A DNA stretch of 41,517 nt from Pseudomonas sp. AL03 (GCF_029960815.1 NZ_JASBRE010000040.1:1-41517), one strand, 5' to 3'. Counted from the first letter of the stretch, positions 1 to 8,514 are shown. A program made the numbers and translations. The notes: generated by a model from the letters alone, not told the origin.

Positions 1-119
1 GCGACTACGATCCAGAGGGCGTTGATCGCTTCGCCGCGGCGCAGGGCCACGACACTCAGCGCAAACGCTCCCAGGACAGCCACGGCAAACCAGGCGAGGT
101 GTTTAGCCAGACGGGGCAT
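1..119 (-). CDS. cstA: CstA pyruvate/peptide transporter, N-terminal part
   Basis: Only the first ~39 codons are inside the window; the gene runs off the left edge. The reading begins MPRLAKHL and continues through a hydrophobic helix into LRRGEAINALWIVV, which I recognise as the conserved N-terminus of CstA (carbon starvation protein A), an inner-membrane transporter for pyruvate or peptides. The start at 119 is preceded by GGAG at a normal distance. The gene is divergent from the Cache-domain histidine kinase. CstA/BtsT-type transporters are often controlled by an adjacent two-component system, so the neighbours fit regulation of uptake by an external carboxylate. Identification is by recall of the family N-terminus over a short fragment. 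Confidence 0.82.
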   Translation of the reverse strand, partial: MPRLAKHLAWFAVAVLGAFALSVVALRRGEAINALWIVV

Positions 120-233
120 AGCGAGTCTCCTGCCGACAGCCAGTGGGCTGCGGCGGTAATTTTTATAATTGTGTCCGCTGTGCGGAGCTGGCCCAATATC
201 CCCGCATGCCGTCTACAAATAAATCCGCGTTAC

Positions 234-264
234 TACGTACGCCGTGTCTACGTAGTTCTACGTA
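234..264. promoter_or_regulatory. Three TACGTA sites between cstA and kinase
   Basis: TACGTA occurs at 234-239, 249-254 and 259-264. The last two form a near-perfect inverted arrangement (CTACGTAG, two bases, CTACGTAG), with starts one helical turn (10 bp) apart. They lie in the divergent cstA/histidine-kinase intergenic region. Short palindromic repeats of this kind are plausible binding sites for a NarL/FixJ-type regulator such as the one encoded at 1763. The function is inferred. Confidence 0.5.
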
Positions 265-362
265 GACGGTTGGTCATCCCGTCCAGCACCGCTACTGGAC
301 GCGCGTATCTTTGGCATATGATGCCGGGCCTTCGCCTTCCCTCGGTCCGGACAGGAGCAGAG

Positions 363-1730
363 ATGCAGCTCAAACATAAAATCGTCGCGCTCGGGATTCT
401 GCCGCTGGTGTTGGCCATCGCCGTCATCTGCGCGCTGGTGATTTCGATGAACCGTCAACTGGGTGAACAACAGGCGCAACTGATCGAAGACAGCATTCTG
501 GCGAGCAAGCGCGCAGAACTTAAGAACTATGTCGAAATGGCGCAAAGCTTGATCGAGCCGCTGTACGACGACGGCCACGGTGACGAACACGCACAGCAAC
601 AAGTCCTGGAAGAACTGCGCAAGCTCAGCTTTGGCATCAATGGCTACTTCTTCGTCTACGACCACGAAGGTCGCAGCCTGATGCACGCGCGCCAGTCGGA
701 GTTGGTGGGCAAATACCTGTGGGACATGAAGGACCCTCACGGTTTGCCAGTGATCCAGGCGTTGCTCAAAAGTGCGCAATCCGGCGAAGGCTTTCAACGC
801 TACGCCTGGAACAAACCCTCTTCCGGCCAAGTGACCGACAAGCTCGCCTATGTGGTGATGCTGGATCGTTGGGGCTGGATGCTCGGCACCGGCATTTACC
901 TCGAAGACGTTGAGCGCGCGACCCAACAGGCGCGTGACGAAGTGGCCCAGGGCATTCGTAAAACCATGCTGGCAATTGCCGCGGTGGCCCTCGTGGCGGT
1001 GTTGTTTGTCTTCGCCAGCGGCATGACGCTCAACGTCAGCGAGCATCGTCTGGCCGACAAAAAGCTTCAGCGCCTGACTCAGCGTATCGTCAGCTTGCAG
1101 GAGGAAGAGCGATCCCGGGTTTCCCGTGAACTGCACGACGGCATCAGCCAGCTGCTTGTCTCCATCAAATTTCAGTTCGAACTGGCCAGCCATCTGCTCG
1201 AGAACGGGCAAGCACAGGACAAGGGTTTGAGCACGCTGAGGGACGCCACGGAACGCCTGGGGGAAGCGATTGGTGAGGTTCGCAGCCTCTCTCACGACCT
1301 GCGCTCGTCGCTGCTCGACACCCTGGGCCTGCCGGCGGCGATCGGTCAACTCGCCGCTGAATTCGAGCAACGCAGCGGCTTGGTGGTGACCTACAACGAC
1401 AACGAATTCGACTGTCATTGGGTCGATGGGGCAGCGGTCGCGCTGTTCCGCATCGTGCAAGAAGGTCTGACTAATATCGAACGACACGCCCAGGCTAAAA
1501 ACGTCTCCATTACCCTGCACGGGTCTGAGGAGTCCGTACGGTTGACGGTGGTCGATGACGGTATCGGTTTCAACGTCGCTCAGGTCGAACGTCGTCATGC
1601 GGGCATTGGCCTGCGTAATATCCGTGAGCGTGTCGAGCATTTTGGTGGACGATTCGACCTGATCTCGATGCCGGGAAGAAGTGAGCTGGACGTTCTGCTA
1701 CCGATGAAAGTGCCCGGCGCAAAACGCTGA
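363..1730 (+). CDS. Cache-domain sensor histidine kinase (NarX/UhpB type)
   Basis: Membrane sensor kinase of 455 aa. A first membrane helix spans residues ~7-29. It is followed by a periplasmic single-Cache domain (~30-200; typical segments are NGYFFVYD at 93-100 and GWMLGTGIYL at 171-180), then a second helix at ~202-222. The cytoplasmic part is a HisKA_3 dimerisation domain with the phospho-acceptor His258 in ELHDG, and a HATPase domain with N-box NIERHA (371-376), DDGIGF (398-403) and GIGLRN (414-419). I chose ATG 363 over upstream in-frame codons because GGAG precedes it and membrane helix 1 then starts at once. sCache domains commonly bind small carboxylates, and with cstA divergent, sensing of pyruvate, acetate or a related acid is a reasonable inference. 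It is probably co-transcribed with the regulator 32 bp downstream. Confidence 0.9.
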   Translation: MQLKHKIVALGILPLVLAIAVICALVISMNRQLGEQQAQLIEDSILASKRAELKNYVEMAQSLIEPLYDDGHGDEHAQQQVLEELRKLSFGINGYFFVYDHEGRSLMHARQSELVGKYLWDMKDPHGLPVIQALLKSAQSGEGFQRYAWNKPSSGQVTDKLAYVVMLDRWGWMLGTGIYLEDVERATQQARDEVAQGIRKTMLAIAAVALVAVLFVFASGMTLNVSEHRLADKKLQRLTQRIVSLQEEERSRVSRELHDGISQLLVSIKFQFELASHLLENGQAQDKGLSTLRDATERLGEAIGEVRSLSHDLRSSLLDTLGLPAAIGQLAAEFEQRSGLVVTYNDNEFDCHWVDGAAVALFRIVQEGLTNIERHAQAKNVSITLHGSEESVRLTVVDDGIGFNVAQVERRHAGIGLRNIRERVEHFGGRFDLISMPGRSELDVLLPMKVPGAKR

Positions 1731-1762
1731 CGCGCCCCACAACAACTAGAGTGAATGCCGCG

Positions 1763-2395
1763 ATGAGCCTGCCCTACCCGATCCGCGTCGCCCTGGTCGA
1801 CGATCACGCCCTAGTCCGCGACGGCATCAAAGCGCTGCTGGCGGTCATGGCCCCCCTGGAAGTGGTGGGCGAAGCCGAGAGTGGCGCGCAGGCCATTGAA
1901 ATGGTCGGGCGCTGCCAGCCGGACCTGTTGCTGGTCGACATTAGCCTGCGGGACATGAACGGGCTTGAGCTGACCAGGGTGTTACGCAGCCAGTACCCGT
2001 CGCTCAAGGTGCTGGTGCTCAGCATGTACGACAACAATGAATACGTGAGCGAGTCCGTTCGCGCCGGTGCCAGCGGCTATGTACTGAAAAACTCACCGTC
2101 GCGGGAAATCATTGCGGCGATCGAAGCGATCGCCAGTGGCGGGACGTTCTACAGCGCCGAGATCGCCCAGCGGCTCATCGCCGATAAAGGTACCGACAAC
2201 GAGCTGACACCGCGCGAAAGCCAGGTGTTGTACAAGATGGCTCAGGGGCTGAACAACAAGGAGATGGCCCGCGAACTGGACATCAGCGTTCGGACGGTAG
2301 AAACCCATCGCCTGAGCATCCGTCGCAAACTCAACATCGACAAACCGGCGGCCCTGGTCAAATACGCGATTGATCACGGGATCATCTCTCGGTAG
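1763..2395 (+). CDS. NarL/FixJ-family response regulator
   Basis: Two-domain response regulator of 210 aa. The receiver domain has the acidic pair Asp13-Asp14, phospho-acceptor Asp59 in LLLVDISL and Lys109 in VLKNS. The C-terminal LuxR-type helix-turn-helix (~145-205) contains LTPRESQVL and SVRTVETHRLSIRRKL. It follows the histidine kinase closely, and the HisKA_3 class of that kinase is the normal partner of this regulator class. ATG 1763 is preferred to GTG 1751, although neither has a strong ribosome-binding site. Likely targets are the cstA/kinase intergenic region and its TACGTA repeats. Confidence 0.9.
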   Translation: MSLPYPIRVALVDDHALVRDGIKALLAVMAPLEVVGEAESGAQAIEMVGRCQPDLLLVDISLRDMNGLELTRVLRSQYPSLKVLVLSMYDNNEYVSESVRAGASGYVLKNSPSREIIAAIEAIASGGTFYSAEIAQRLIADKGTDNELTPRESQVLYKMAQGLNNKEMARELDISVRTVETHRLSIRRKLNIDKPAALVKYAIDHGIISR

Positions 2396-2481
2396 CAGGC
2401 ACTCCTCGTTCCTTTACCGTAGATTCGCTACTATGTTTGCCCGCGTTCCTTGTCTGCGGATTTCTTCATGCTGGAGCTCGA

Positions 2482-3303
2482 ATGCCTAGTCAAAAGGACA
2501 TCGCCGCCGAAAGCGGCGCACCGATGATTCCTGAACAGCGCCGTGAATTGATGTTGCGGCAGTTGCGCAAACGTCAGGTGCTGAGCGTTCATCAATTGAT
2601 GGACATGTTCGACTGTTCGCACATGACCATACGCCGCGATATCGCGTTGCTTGAACAGGAAGGACGTGCTTACTCGGTAACAGGTGGGGTGCGAATCGCC
2701 AGCCAGCTTCACAGTGAGCCCAGCCATCAGTTCAAGGCGGTGGTCGAGTTGCCGCAGAAGCAGGCCATGGCCAAGCTCGCCGCCCGGCTACTGCATGCCA
2801 ATATGACGATTTACCTGGATGCGGGAACCAGCACGCTGGAAATCGTCCCCTACATTAAGGCGCTGTCCGGCATGACCGTCGTGACCAATGATTTCGGCAT
2901 TGTCCAGGCACTGATCGAAGCCCCCCAAGTCACGGTGATTCATACCGGCGGGCAGCTGGATCACTCCAATCAATCGTGCGTGGGCAGTCTGGCGGTTGCC
3001 ACCTTGCGTCAGGTCGTCACCGATATCGCCTTCATATCGACCAGCTCCTGGGATTTGCGTCGCGGCCTCACCACGCCGTCGGCGCTTAAGGTGGAGGTCA
3101 AGCAAGTCGCGATGCAATCGGCCTCGCAAGTAGTGCTGGTGGCCAGCAGTTCGAAGTACGGCACGTTCAGCATGTACAGGATCGCCGGGCTCGAACAGTT
3201 CGACATCATCCTCAGCGACGACGCGTTGACCCCTGCGGCGGCCGACAGCATCCGCAAGCAGGGGGTCGAGCTGTTGCTGCCGTCTGACAATCCCCCGGCG
3301 TGA
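2482..3303 (+). CDS. DeoR-family transcriptional regulator
   Basis: Sugar-metabolism regulator of the DeoR/GlpR family, 273 aa. An N-terminal winged helix-turn-helix (~20-75) contains RRELMLRQLRK and CSHMTIRRDIALLEQEG. A C-terminal phosphosugar-sensing domain shows YLDAGTST and VVTNDFGI. ATG 2482 is chosen because GGAG sits five bases upstream; an in-frame TTG at 2437 lacks a site. The gene converges on the ltnD-otnK-otnC-gntP-otnI operon, and DeoR regulators next to otn/ltn clusters usually control them through a phosphorylated or keto intermediate. That role is inferred from position. A palindrome-rich AT stretch before ltnD is a possible operator. Confidence 0.88.
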   Translation: MPSQKDIAAESGAPMIPEQRRELMLRQLRKRQVLSVHQLMDMFDCSHMTIRRDIALLEQEGRAYSVTGGVRIASQLHSEPSHQFKAVVELPQKQAMAKLAARLLHANMTIYLDAGTSTLEIVPYIKALSGMTVVTNDFGIVQALIEAPQVTVIHTGGQLDHSNQSCVGSLAVATLRQVVTDIAFISTSSWDLRRGLTTPSALKVEVKQVAMQSASQVVLVASSSKYGTFSMYRIAGLEQFDIILSDDALTPAAADSIRKQGVELLLPSDNPPA

Positions 3304-3307
3304 AACA

Positions 3308-3335
3308 ACGGGCTCCTGCATCCAGCAGAGCCCGT
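3308..3335. terminator. Bidirectional terminator between DeoR gene and otnI
   Basis: A perfect 8-bp inverted repeat (ACGGGCTC/GAGCCCGT) with a 12-base loop lies between two convergent genes. The minus-strand reading is followed by TGTTTCA; the plus side has only a short pyrimidine run. It is plausibly a shared terminator. Confidence 0.6.
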
Positions 3336-3355
3336 CGCTCCCTCTTCTGTAGCGC

Positions 3356-4138
3356 TTAGCGCGCCTTCCAGTCACGCAACCACTGCAAGCCGGCCGAGGT
3401 GTTGCCACGCGGTCGGTATTCGCACCCTACCCAACCGTCATAACCCAACTGGTCGATCAGTTCGAACAGATAGGGATAGTTGACTTCTCCCTGGTCCGGC
3501 TCATGTCGGTCCGGCACGCCGGCGATCTGGATGTGGCCGATACCGTCGAAGTCCCGACGCAGTTTAGTGGCCAGGTCGCCCTCGACGATTTGGCAGTGGT
3601 AGCAGTCGAACTGAACCTTCAGGTTACTGGCGCCCACTTCCTTGCAGATGGCCTGGGCCTGATCCTGCCGGTTGAGGAAAAAGCCCGGCATGTCCCGCGT
3701 ATTGATCGGCTCAAGCAATACCGTGACACCTGCCTTGGCCGCCTGGGCGGTGGCGTAGGCGAGGTTGTCCAGATAAATGGCGTGATGCCGTGCCCGATCA
3801 CTTTCGGAGGGCAGCAGGCCGGCCATGACATGGATCCGTGAGTTGCCCAGTACGCCGGCGTATTCCAGGGCGCGATCAAAACCGCTACGAAATTCACGCT
3901 CCCGACCCGGCAACGACACCGTGCCCCGCTCGCCCGCCGTCCAATTACCGGGCGGCGCGTTGAACAGCGCCTGCACCAGGCCGTTGTCGCTCAAGCGTTG
4001 TTTGAGTGCTTCAGCGCTGTAGTCGTAGGGAAACAGATACTCCACCGCTTCGAAACCATCAGCAGCCGCGGCGGCAAAGCGATCCAGAAACGCATGTTCC
4101 GGGTAGAGCATGCTGAGGTTGGCAGCAAAACGAGGCAT
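3356..4138 (-). CDS. otnI: 2-oxo-tetronate isomerase (hydroxypyruvate isomerase family)
   Basis: TIM-barrel xylose-isomerase-like protein of 260 aa, the usual length for the Hyi/OtnI family. It begins MPRFAANLSMLYPEHAF, typical of this family, and carries the conserved acidic residues of LLEPINTRD and CEYRPRG plus FDCYH, which form the metal/substrate site. OtnI interconverts 2-oxo- and 3-oxo-tetronates, linking different four-carbon acid entry points to OtnK. It is the last gene of the operon, 21 bp after gntP, with AGGAG before ATG 4138. Choosing OtnI rather than true hydroxypyruvate isomerase rests on the operon partners otnK and otnC. Confidence 0.85.
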   Translation of the reverse strand: MPRFAANLSMLYPEHAFLDRFAAAAADGFEAVEYLFPYDYSAEALKQRLSDNGLVQALFNAPPGNWTAGERGTVSLPGREREFRSGFDRALEYAGVLGNSRIHVMAGLLPSESDRARHHAIYLDNLAYATAQAAKAGVTVLLEPINTRDMPGFFLNRQDQAQAICKEVGASNLKVQFDCYHCQIVEGDLATKLRRDFDGIGHIQIAGVPDRHEPDQGEVNYPYLFELIDQLGYDGWVGCEYRPRGNTSAGLQWLRDWKAR

Positions 4139-4159
4139 GGTAGCTCCTGAGATAAAGAG

Positions 4160-5458
4160 TTAGACAAAGGGCCAGATCAGCAGGGCCATATGGTTCGGGG
4201 GGAGATTAAGGGTCGCAATCAGCGGGCTGATGATGCCGGCAGTGGTCACCAGCGCCACCGTGGTCGAGCCCTGCACCGCGCGCAACAGCAGGGTCAGGAG
4301 AAAGCCCAGCGCCAGCACCGGCAGACCGGTGGTGCGCAGCATATCGGAGACCACGGCACCGATTCCGGTATCCACCAGCACCTTGCCAAACACCCCGCCG
4401 GCACCGGCAATCAAGATCACCATGGCCACACCGGGCAAGGCCGAACCAATCACGTCCGACACCTGAGTGCGACTCCAGCCCCGACGCGAACCCAGCAACC
4501 ACGCACACAGCAAGGTGTCGATCAGCAGTGCCACCAGCGGCGCGCCGAGCACGGTCATGATGCCGCGCAGGATCGATTCGGCAGGCAGCAACGAGGTGGA
4601 CAGAGTCCCCAGCAGAATCAGAATGATGGGTAGCAGGATCAGGCTGACGATCAGGCCAAACCCCGGTGCGGGTGCCGGCGGCAACTTGGAAACGATGCTG
4701 CTGGCGGACTCTTCCAGGCCCATGTGCGACACGGCCACAGCCGCTCGCTCACTGCGCTTGTCGTTGCCATTGGACCAGGCGGCCAGATCATCGTTGGTGA
4801 CATGCGGGCCATAGACCTCGGCACGAATATCGTCGGTCATCGGGTACACCCGACGGGTCATGCGTGCGGCCACGCGGTAGCCGACATAGCAAAGGAACGC
4901 AGTGATGGGCAGACCGAACATCAGCACGCGGCCCAGGTCCGCGCCCAATTGACTGGCCGCGGCCACTGCGCCCGGGTGCGGCGGCAGAAAAGCGTGTACG
5001 GTCAACAAGGCAGCGCACATCGGCAGCGCAAACACCAACAACGGCTTACGCGCACTGCGCGCAATACCATAGGCCAGCGGCATCAGGATGATCACGCCGA
5101 CCTCGAAGAACACCGGCACCCCCACCATGAAGCCGGCAATCGTCAACGCCAGCGGCGTACGTCGGTTGCCGAAACGAGTAATCAGCGACTTGGCCAGCGC
5201 CTCGGCACCGCCTGAGAGCTCGATGATCCGCCCGATCATCGCGCCCAGGGCAATGATGATCGCAATATGACCCAGGGTCTTGCCCATGCCACCTTCGATG
5301 GTGGCGACCAGATCGGCCGGCTTCACCCCGGCCACCAGCGCCACCAGAATGCTCACCAGCATCAAGGCCACGAATGGCTGAAACTTGTACTTGAGCACCA
5401 GGAACAACAACAGAGCGATCCCGAGCCCCGCGGTAACCGGCAGGATTAACGGGCTCAT
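4160..5458 (-). CDS. GntP-family sugar-acid permease, C-terminally shortened
   Basis: Integral membrane transporter of the gluconate:H+ symporter family, 432 aa from ATG 5458 (MSPLILPVTAG). GGAGG lies about 10 bases upstream of that start; a longer reading from 5521 would add a non-hydrophobic leader and is less likely. Family hallmarks include a helix with VPVFFEVGVIILMPLAY and the HAFLPPHPG motif near residue 155. A family member should continue after TTAGIISPLIATL with a glycine-rich segment, a His-Val/Ile-Asn-Asp...GFW motif and two more helices. Here the protein stops about 15 residues later with ALLIWPFV. Roughly 60 residues therefore appear missing, perhaps by in-frame deletion, so transport activity is doubtful. 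It lies between otnC and otnI and would import the tetronate substrate. Confidence 0.8.
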   Translation of the reverse strand: MSPLILPVTAGLGIALLLFLVLKYKFQPFVALMLVSILVALVAGVKPADLVATIEGGMGKTLGHIAIIIALGAMIGRIIELSGGAEALAKSLITRFGNRRTPLALTIAGFMVGVPVFFEVGVIILMPLAYGIARSARKPLLVFALPMCAALLTVHAFLPPHPGAVAAASQLGADLGRVLMFGLPITAFLCYVGYRVAARMTRRVYPMTDDIRAEVYGPHVTNDDLAAWSNGNDKRSERAAVAVSHMGLEESASSIVSKLPPAPAPGFGLIVSLILLPIILILLGTLSTSLLPAESILRGIMTVLGAPLVALLIDTLLCAWLLGSRRGWSRTQVSDVIGSALPGVAMVILIAGAGGVFGKVLVDTGIGAVVSDMLRTTGLPVLALGFLLTLLLRAVQGSTTVALVTTAGIISPLIATLNLPPNHMALLIWPFV

Positions 5459-5535
5459 TTCCCACACCCTCCACGCCGGGTGAACGATAGGGTTGCGCCA
5501 CTGGATCTGAACATGCCGCAATGAAGATGAGTCAT
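5455..5535 (-). other. 26-codon upstream ORF overlapping gntP start
   Basis: A short frame (begins MTHLHCGMF, ends RRGGCGK) lies in the gntP leader, and its TGA overlaps the permease start as ATGA. It could couple translation to gntP, or be chance; it has only a weak AAGAG upstream. No homology is recognised. Confidence 0.25.
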
Positions 5536-5545
5536 GCTTGGTTTA

Positions 5546-5566
5546 ACTCTTGTTATTGTATTTTTT
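5546..5566 (-). promoter_or_regulatory. A-rich ARN-repeat leader, candidate Hfq/Crc site
   Basis: On the minus strand the otnC-gntP gap contains A-rich sequence with consecutive ARN triplets (AAT AAC AAG AGT), directly preceded by AAAAAATAC. In pseudomonads Hfq with Crc binds A-rich AAnAAnAA-like motifs near starts of catabolic and transport genes. The match is by eye only. Confidence 0.35.
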
Positions 5567-5647
5567 GGCAAGCCTCGGCCATCGAGAGTCGCTGCGCGTC
5601 TCCCGGTCAGGGCCTGCGTTATCGGTCTGTCGTGTTAAGCCAACGCC

Positions 5648-6286
5648 TCACCAGTGCGCACCAAAAGTCTCTCGCAGCTCGTCCAGCGCTGCCTGATCGA
5701 GCGGTTCAGGCTTGGGATTGCTCATCAGCCAGAGCCGCGCGGTTTCCTCGAGTTCCTCCAGGGCGTAGCTGGCCCTGGATACCGAACTCTCCCAGACCAC
5801 CGGGCCAAGTCGTTCAAGCATCACGCCACGAACGTTGTTGGCCAGCCGGGCAACCTGTTCGGCAACCGTCGGCGAGCCGGGTCGCTGGTAGCTAATCAAC
5901 GGGATATGCCCGACTTTCATGACCTGATATGGCGTCAGCGGCGGCAGAATGTCGTCCGCCTGCCAGACACCTGCCAGCGTCAACGCCACCAGATGGGTGG
6001 AGTGGGTATGCACCACGCCGCCGACATTCGGGTTGCGGTCGTAGACCTGGCGATGCAGCGCCAGGGTCTTTGAAGGCTTGTCACCGGACACCCATTCGCC
6101 GGCGAGGTTGACCTTGGCGATGGTCGCCGGATCGAGGCGTCCGAGGCAGACATCAGTCGGTGTGATCAACCAGCCGTCGTCCAGGCGCGCGCTGATATTG
6201 CCGGCGCTGCCGACGGTGTAACCGCGCTGGTAAAGGCTGCGGCCGACCTCACAGATTTCTTCGCGCAGGGCGTTTTCGTTACTCAT
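5648..6286 (-). CDS. otnC: 3-oxo-tetronate 4-phosphate decarboxylase (class II aldolase fold)
   Basis: Class II aldolase/adducin-fold protein of 212 aa, the normal family length. GSAGNISARL and the metal-binding HTHSTH cluster (around residue 94-99), with a downstream His in VGHIPL, are the expected zinc-site features; SGDKPSKTLALHRQVY is also family-typical. OtnC converts the 4-phosphorylated 3-oxo acid made by OtnK to dihydroxyacetone phosphate and CO2. Its ATG overlaps the otnK stop as ATGA, indicating translational coupling. The assignment to OtnC rather than a fuculose-phosphate aldolase rests on adjacency to otnK, ltnD and otnI. Confidence 0.88.
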   Translation of the reverse strand: MSNENALREEICEVGRSLYQRGYTVGSAGNISARLDDGWLITPTDVCLGRLDPATIAKVNLAGEWVSGDKPSKTLALHRQVYDRNPNVGGVVHTHSTHLVALTLAGVWQADDILPPLTPYQVMKVGHIPLISYQRPGSPTVAEQVARLANNVRGVMLERLGPVVWESSVSRASYALEELEETARLWLMSNPKPEPLDQAALDELRETFGAHW

Positions 6287-7581
6287 TGCGCACCTCCGGC
6301 CTGGGCGAGTTGGTTCAAGGCTTTGCTGAAGAAGTCGCGACCACCGAAGTTGCCCGATTTGAGTGCCAGCGCCAAAGGTTCGTCAGTAGTGCTGACGGTC
6401 GCCGGCACACCCGGATCGATCTGCGCGCCGATCTGCAGCAGCTGTACGCCCAACGCCTGAACAACAGCGCCCGAGGTTTCTCCGCCAGCGATCACGAAAC
6501 GGCGCACACCGCTCTGGCGCAGACCTTGTGCAATGTCGCCAAAGGCTTTTTCCACCAGACTTCCAGCCTGCTCGACACCCAGTTGCTGTTGCACCGACTT
6601 GACCTCATCCGGTGAGCTGGTGGCGTAGATCAATACGGTTCTTTCGTTATCACGGGCGAAGGTCAAGGCTTGCGCCACCACCGGTTCACCCGCAGCCAAG
6701 GCCAACGGATCAATCCGCAGGGCCGGTCGGCCGGCTTCGAGCCAGGCAGCCACTTGCCCATTGGTGGCGATCGAAGCACTGCCGGCCAATACCACTTCCC
6801 CACCGAACACCGCCGGGAGTTTCGACGCGTCGAGGTCGCGCAGCTTGCCGGCACGACGGAAATTTTCCGGCAAGCCCAAGGCCAGGCCCGAACCACCGGT
6901 CAACAACGGCAGATCGGCACAGGCGGTACCGAGGGTGTGCAGATCGCTGTCCGACAAGGCATCAGCGATGGCCATGCCGACACCTTGAGCCCGCAACTCG
7001 GCGATTCGCGCACGCACCTGATCAGTGCCGCCGGCAATGGTGTCGTAGCGCAACAGGCCGACATTCAGGCGGGTCTGCGATTGCAGGACCCGAACCAGAT
7101 TGGCATCGGTCATCGGCGTCAGCGGGTGATGCTGCATGCCCGACTCGCTGAGCAGCTGATCCTGCACAAACAAGTGGCCGCGATAGTTCGCCCGGCCATT
7201 CTCCGGGAACGCCGGGCAGGCCAGAGTGAAGTCGCTCCCCAGTGCGGCCAGCAGCGCTTCGCTGACCTGGCCGATATTGCCGGCCGCAGTGGAGTCGAAC
7301 GTCGAGCAATATTTGAAGAAGATCTGCTCGCAACCTTGGTCACGCAGCCAGGCCAGCGCTGCGAGGGACTGCTCGACCGCTTCGGCCACCGGCGTGGTAC
7401 GCGATTTCAGAGCAATGACGATCGCATCGGCGTCAAGCCCGGCGGCAACTTCCGAGCTCGGGATACCGATGCTTTGCACGGTGCGCATACCGCCGCGCAC
7501 CAGCATGTTGGCAAGGTCCGTGGCACCGGTGAAATCGTCGGCGATGCAGCCCAACAGCGGGCGTGCGGTGGAGGTAGTCAT
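6283..7581 (-). CDS. otnK: 3-oxo-tetronate kinase
   Basis: DUF1537-family kinase of 432 aa. The N-terminal sugar-acid binding domain begins with the diagnostic GCIADDFTGATDLAN and contains FFKYCSTFDST. The C-terminal nucleotide-binding domain contains VIAGGETSGAV. OtnK phosphorylates 3-oxo-tetronate (from L-threonate or D-erythronate) at O4. The gene lies 27 bp after ltnD and overlaps otnC by four bases. Length and motifs are those of an intact enzyme. Confidence 0.92.
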   Translation of the reverse strand: MTTSTARPLLGCIADDFTGATDLANMLVRGGMRTVQSIGIPSSEVAAGLDADAIVIALKSRTTPVAEAVEQSLAALAWLRDQGCEQIFFKYCSTFDSTAAGNIGQVSEALLAALGSDFTLACPAFPENGRANYRGHLFVQDQLLSESGMQHHPLTPMTDANLVRVLQSQTRLNVGLLRYDTIAGGTDQVRARIAELRAQGVGMAIADALSDSDLHTLGTACADLPLLTGGSGLALGLPENFRRAGKLRDLDASKLPAVFGGEVVLAGSASIATNGQVAAWLEAGRPALRIDPLALAAGEPVVAQALTFARDNERTVLIYATSSPDEVKSVQQQLGVEQAGSLVEKAFGDIAQGLRQSGVRRFVIAGGETSGAVVQALGVQLLQIGAQIDPGVPATVSTTDEPLALALKSGNFGGRDFFSKALNQLAQAGGAQ

Positions 7582-7608
7582 GGGGTGTTCCTCAAACGGG
7601 CTCGGGCT

Positions 7609-8514
7609 TCAAACGGACTGGGGCTTGGCAGTCGGCAATTCGATGCCCGGAAAAATCTTGATCACTGCCGAGTCGTCCTCACGGCCGAAGCCGGCACTGG
7701 ACGCCTGCATGAACATCTGGTGAGCGGTGGCCGACAGCGGCAGCGGGAATTTGCTGGCCCGGGCGGTATCCAGCACCAGGCCCAGGTCCTTGACGAAAAT
7801 ATCCACCGCGGACAACGGTGTGTAGTCAGCCTTGAGAATGTGCGGTACGCGGTTTTCGAACATCCAGGAGTTACCGGCGCTGTGGGTAATCACCTCATAC
7901 AAAGCATCGGCATCGACCCCTTCACGCAGGCCCAGCGCCACGGCTTCGGCAGAAGCAGCGATGTGTACCCCGGCGAGCAACTGATTGATGATTTTGACCT
8001 TCGAACCCAGGCCATGGACGTCACCCAGGCGATAAACCTTGCCGGCCATGCCCGCAAGGATCGCTTCGGCCATGGCATAAGCGTCAGCCGGGCCCGACGT
8101 CATCATGGTCATCTCGCCGGCGGCAGCCTTGGCCGCGCCACCGGAGATCGGTGCGTCCAGATACAGCAGGCCTTGCTCGGCCAGACGCTGACCCAGGTCC
8201 ACGGCGTAGGTCGGGGCCACGGTGGCGCAGCCGATCAGCAGACTGCCAGGACGCAAAGCGGCAACGGCACCACCCTCGCCAAACAATACGGTCTGCGTCT
8301 GCTCGGCATTCACCACGACCGTAATGATCACATCGCACTCGGCGGCCATGTGCGCGGGCGAAGCGCATGCCACGCCGCCCTCGCTGGCAAACTGTCCCGC
8401 CACCGCCGCTCGCACATCGCAGGCATACACATTGAAGCCGCTACGCAACAGCGAGCGGGCAATGCCCAGGCCCATCGCGCCCAGACCGACTACACCGACA
8501 TTCTTGTTATTCAT
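7609..8514 (-). CDS. ltnD: L-threonate dehydrogenase (beta-hydroxyacid dehydrogenase family)
   Basis: NAD-dependent 3-hydroxyacid dehydrogenase of 301 aa. The Rossmann motif GLGAMGLGIARSLL lies at the N-terminus, the family substrate motif is seen as DAPISGGAAKAAAG (~120-133), and the catalytic Lys is in GSKVKIINQLL. LtnD oxidises L-threonate at C2 or C3 to the oxo-acid used by OtnK. It is the first gene of the minus-strand operon; ATG 8514 has GGAG upstream. A D-erythronate dehydrogenase would have a different fold, so this family points to L-threonate or a closely related acid as substrate. Confidence 0.87.
   Translation of the reverse strand: MNNKNVGVVGLGAMGLGIARSLLRSGFNVYACDVRAAVAGQFASEGGVACASPAHMAAECDVIITVVVNAEQTQTVLFGEGGAVAALRPGSLLIGCATVAPTYAVDLGQRLAEQGLLYLDAPISGGAAKAAAGEMTMMTSGPADAYAMAEAILAGMAGKVYRLGDVHGLGSKVKIINQLLAGVHIAASAEAVALGLREGVDADALYEVITHSAGNSWMFENRVPHILKADYTPLSAVDIFVKDLGLVLDTARASKFPLPLSATAHQMFMQASSAGFGREDDSAVIKIFPGIELPTAKPQSV

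Noticed and set aside
258..1640. Long minus-strand open frame (460 codons) opposite the histidine kinase
   Set aside because: The plus-strand frame has a complete sensor kinase with all motifs. The opposite frame has no recognisable domain and arises from GC-rich codon bias.
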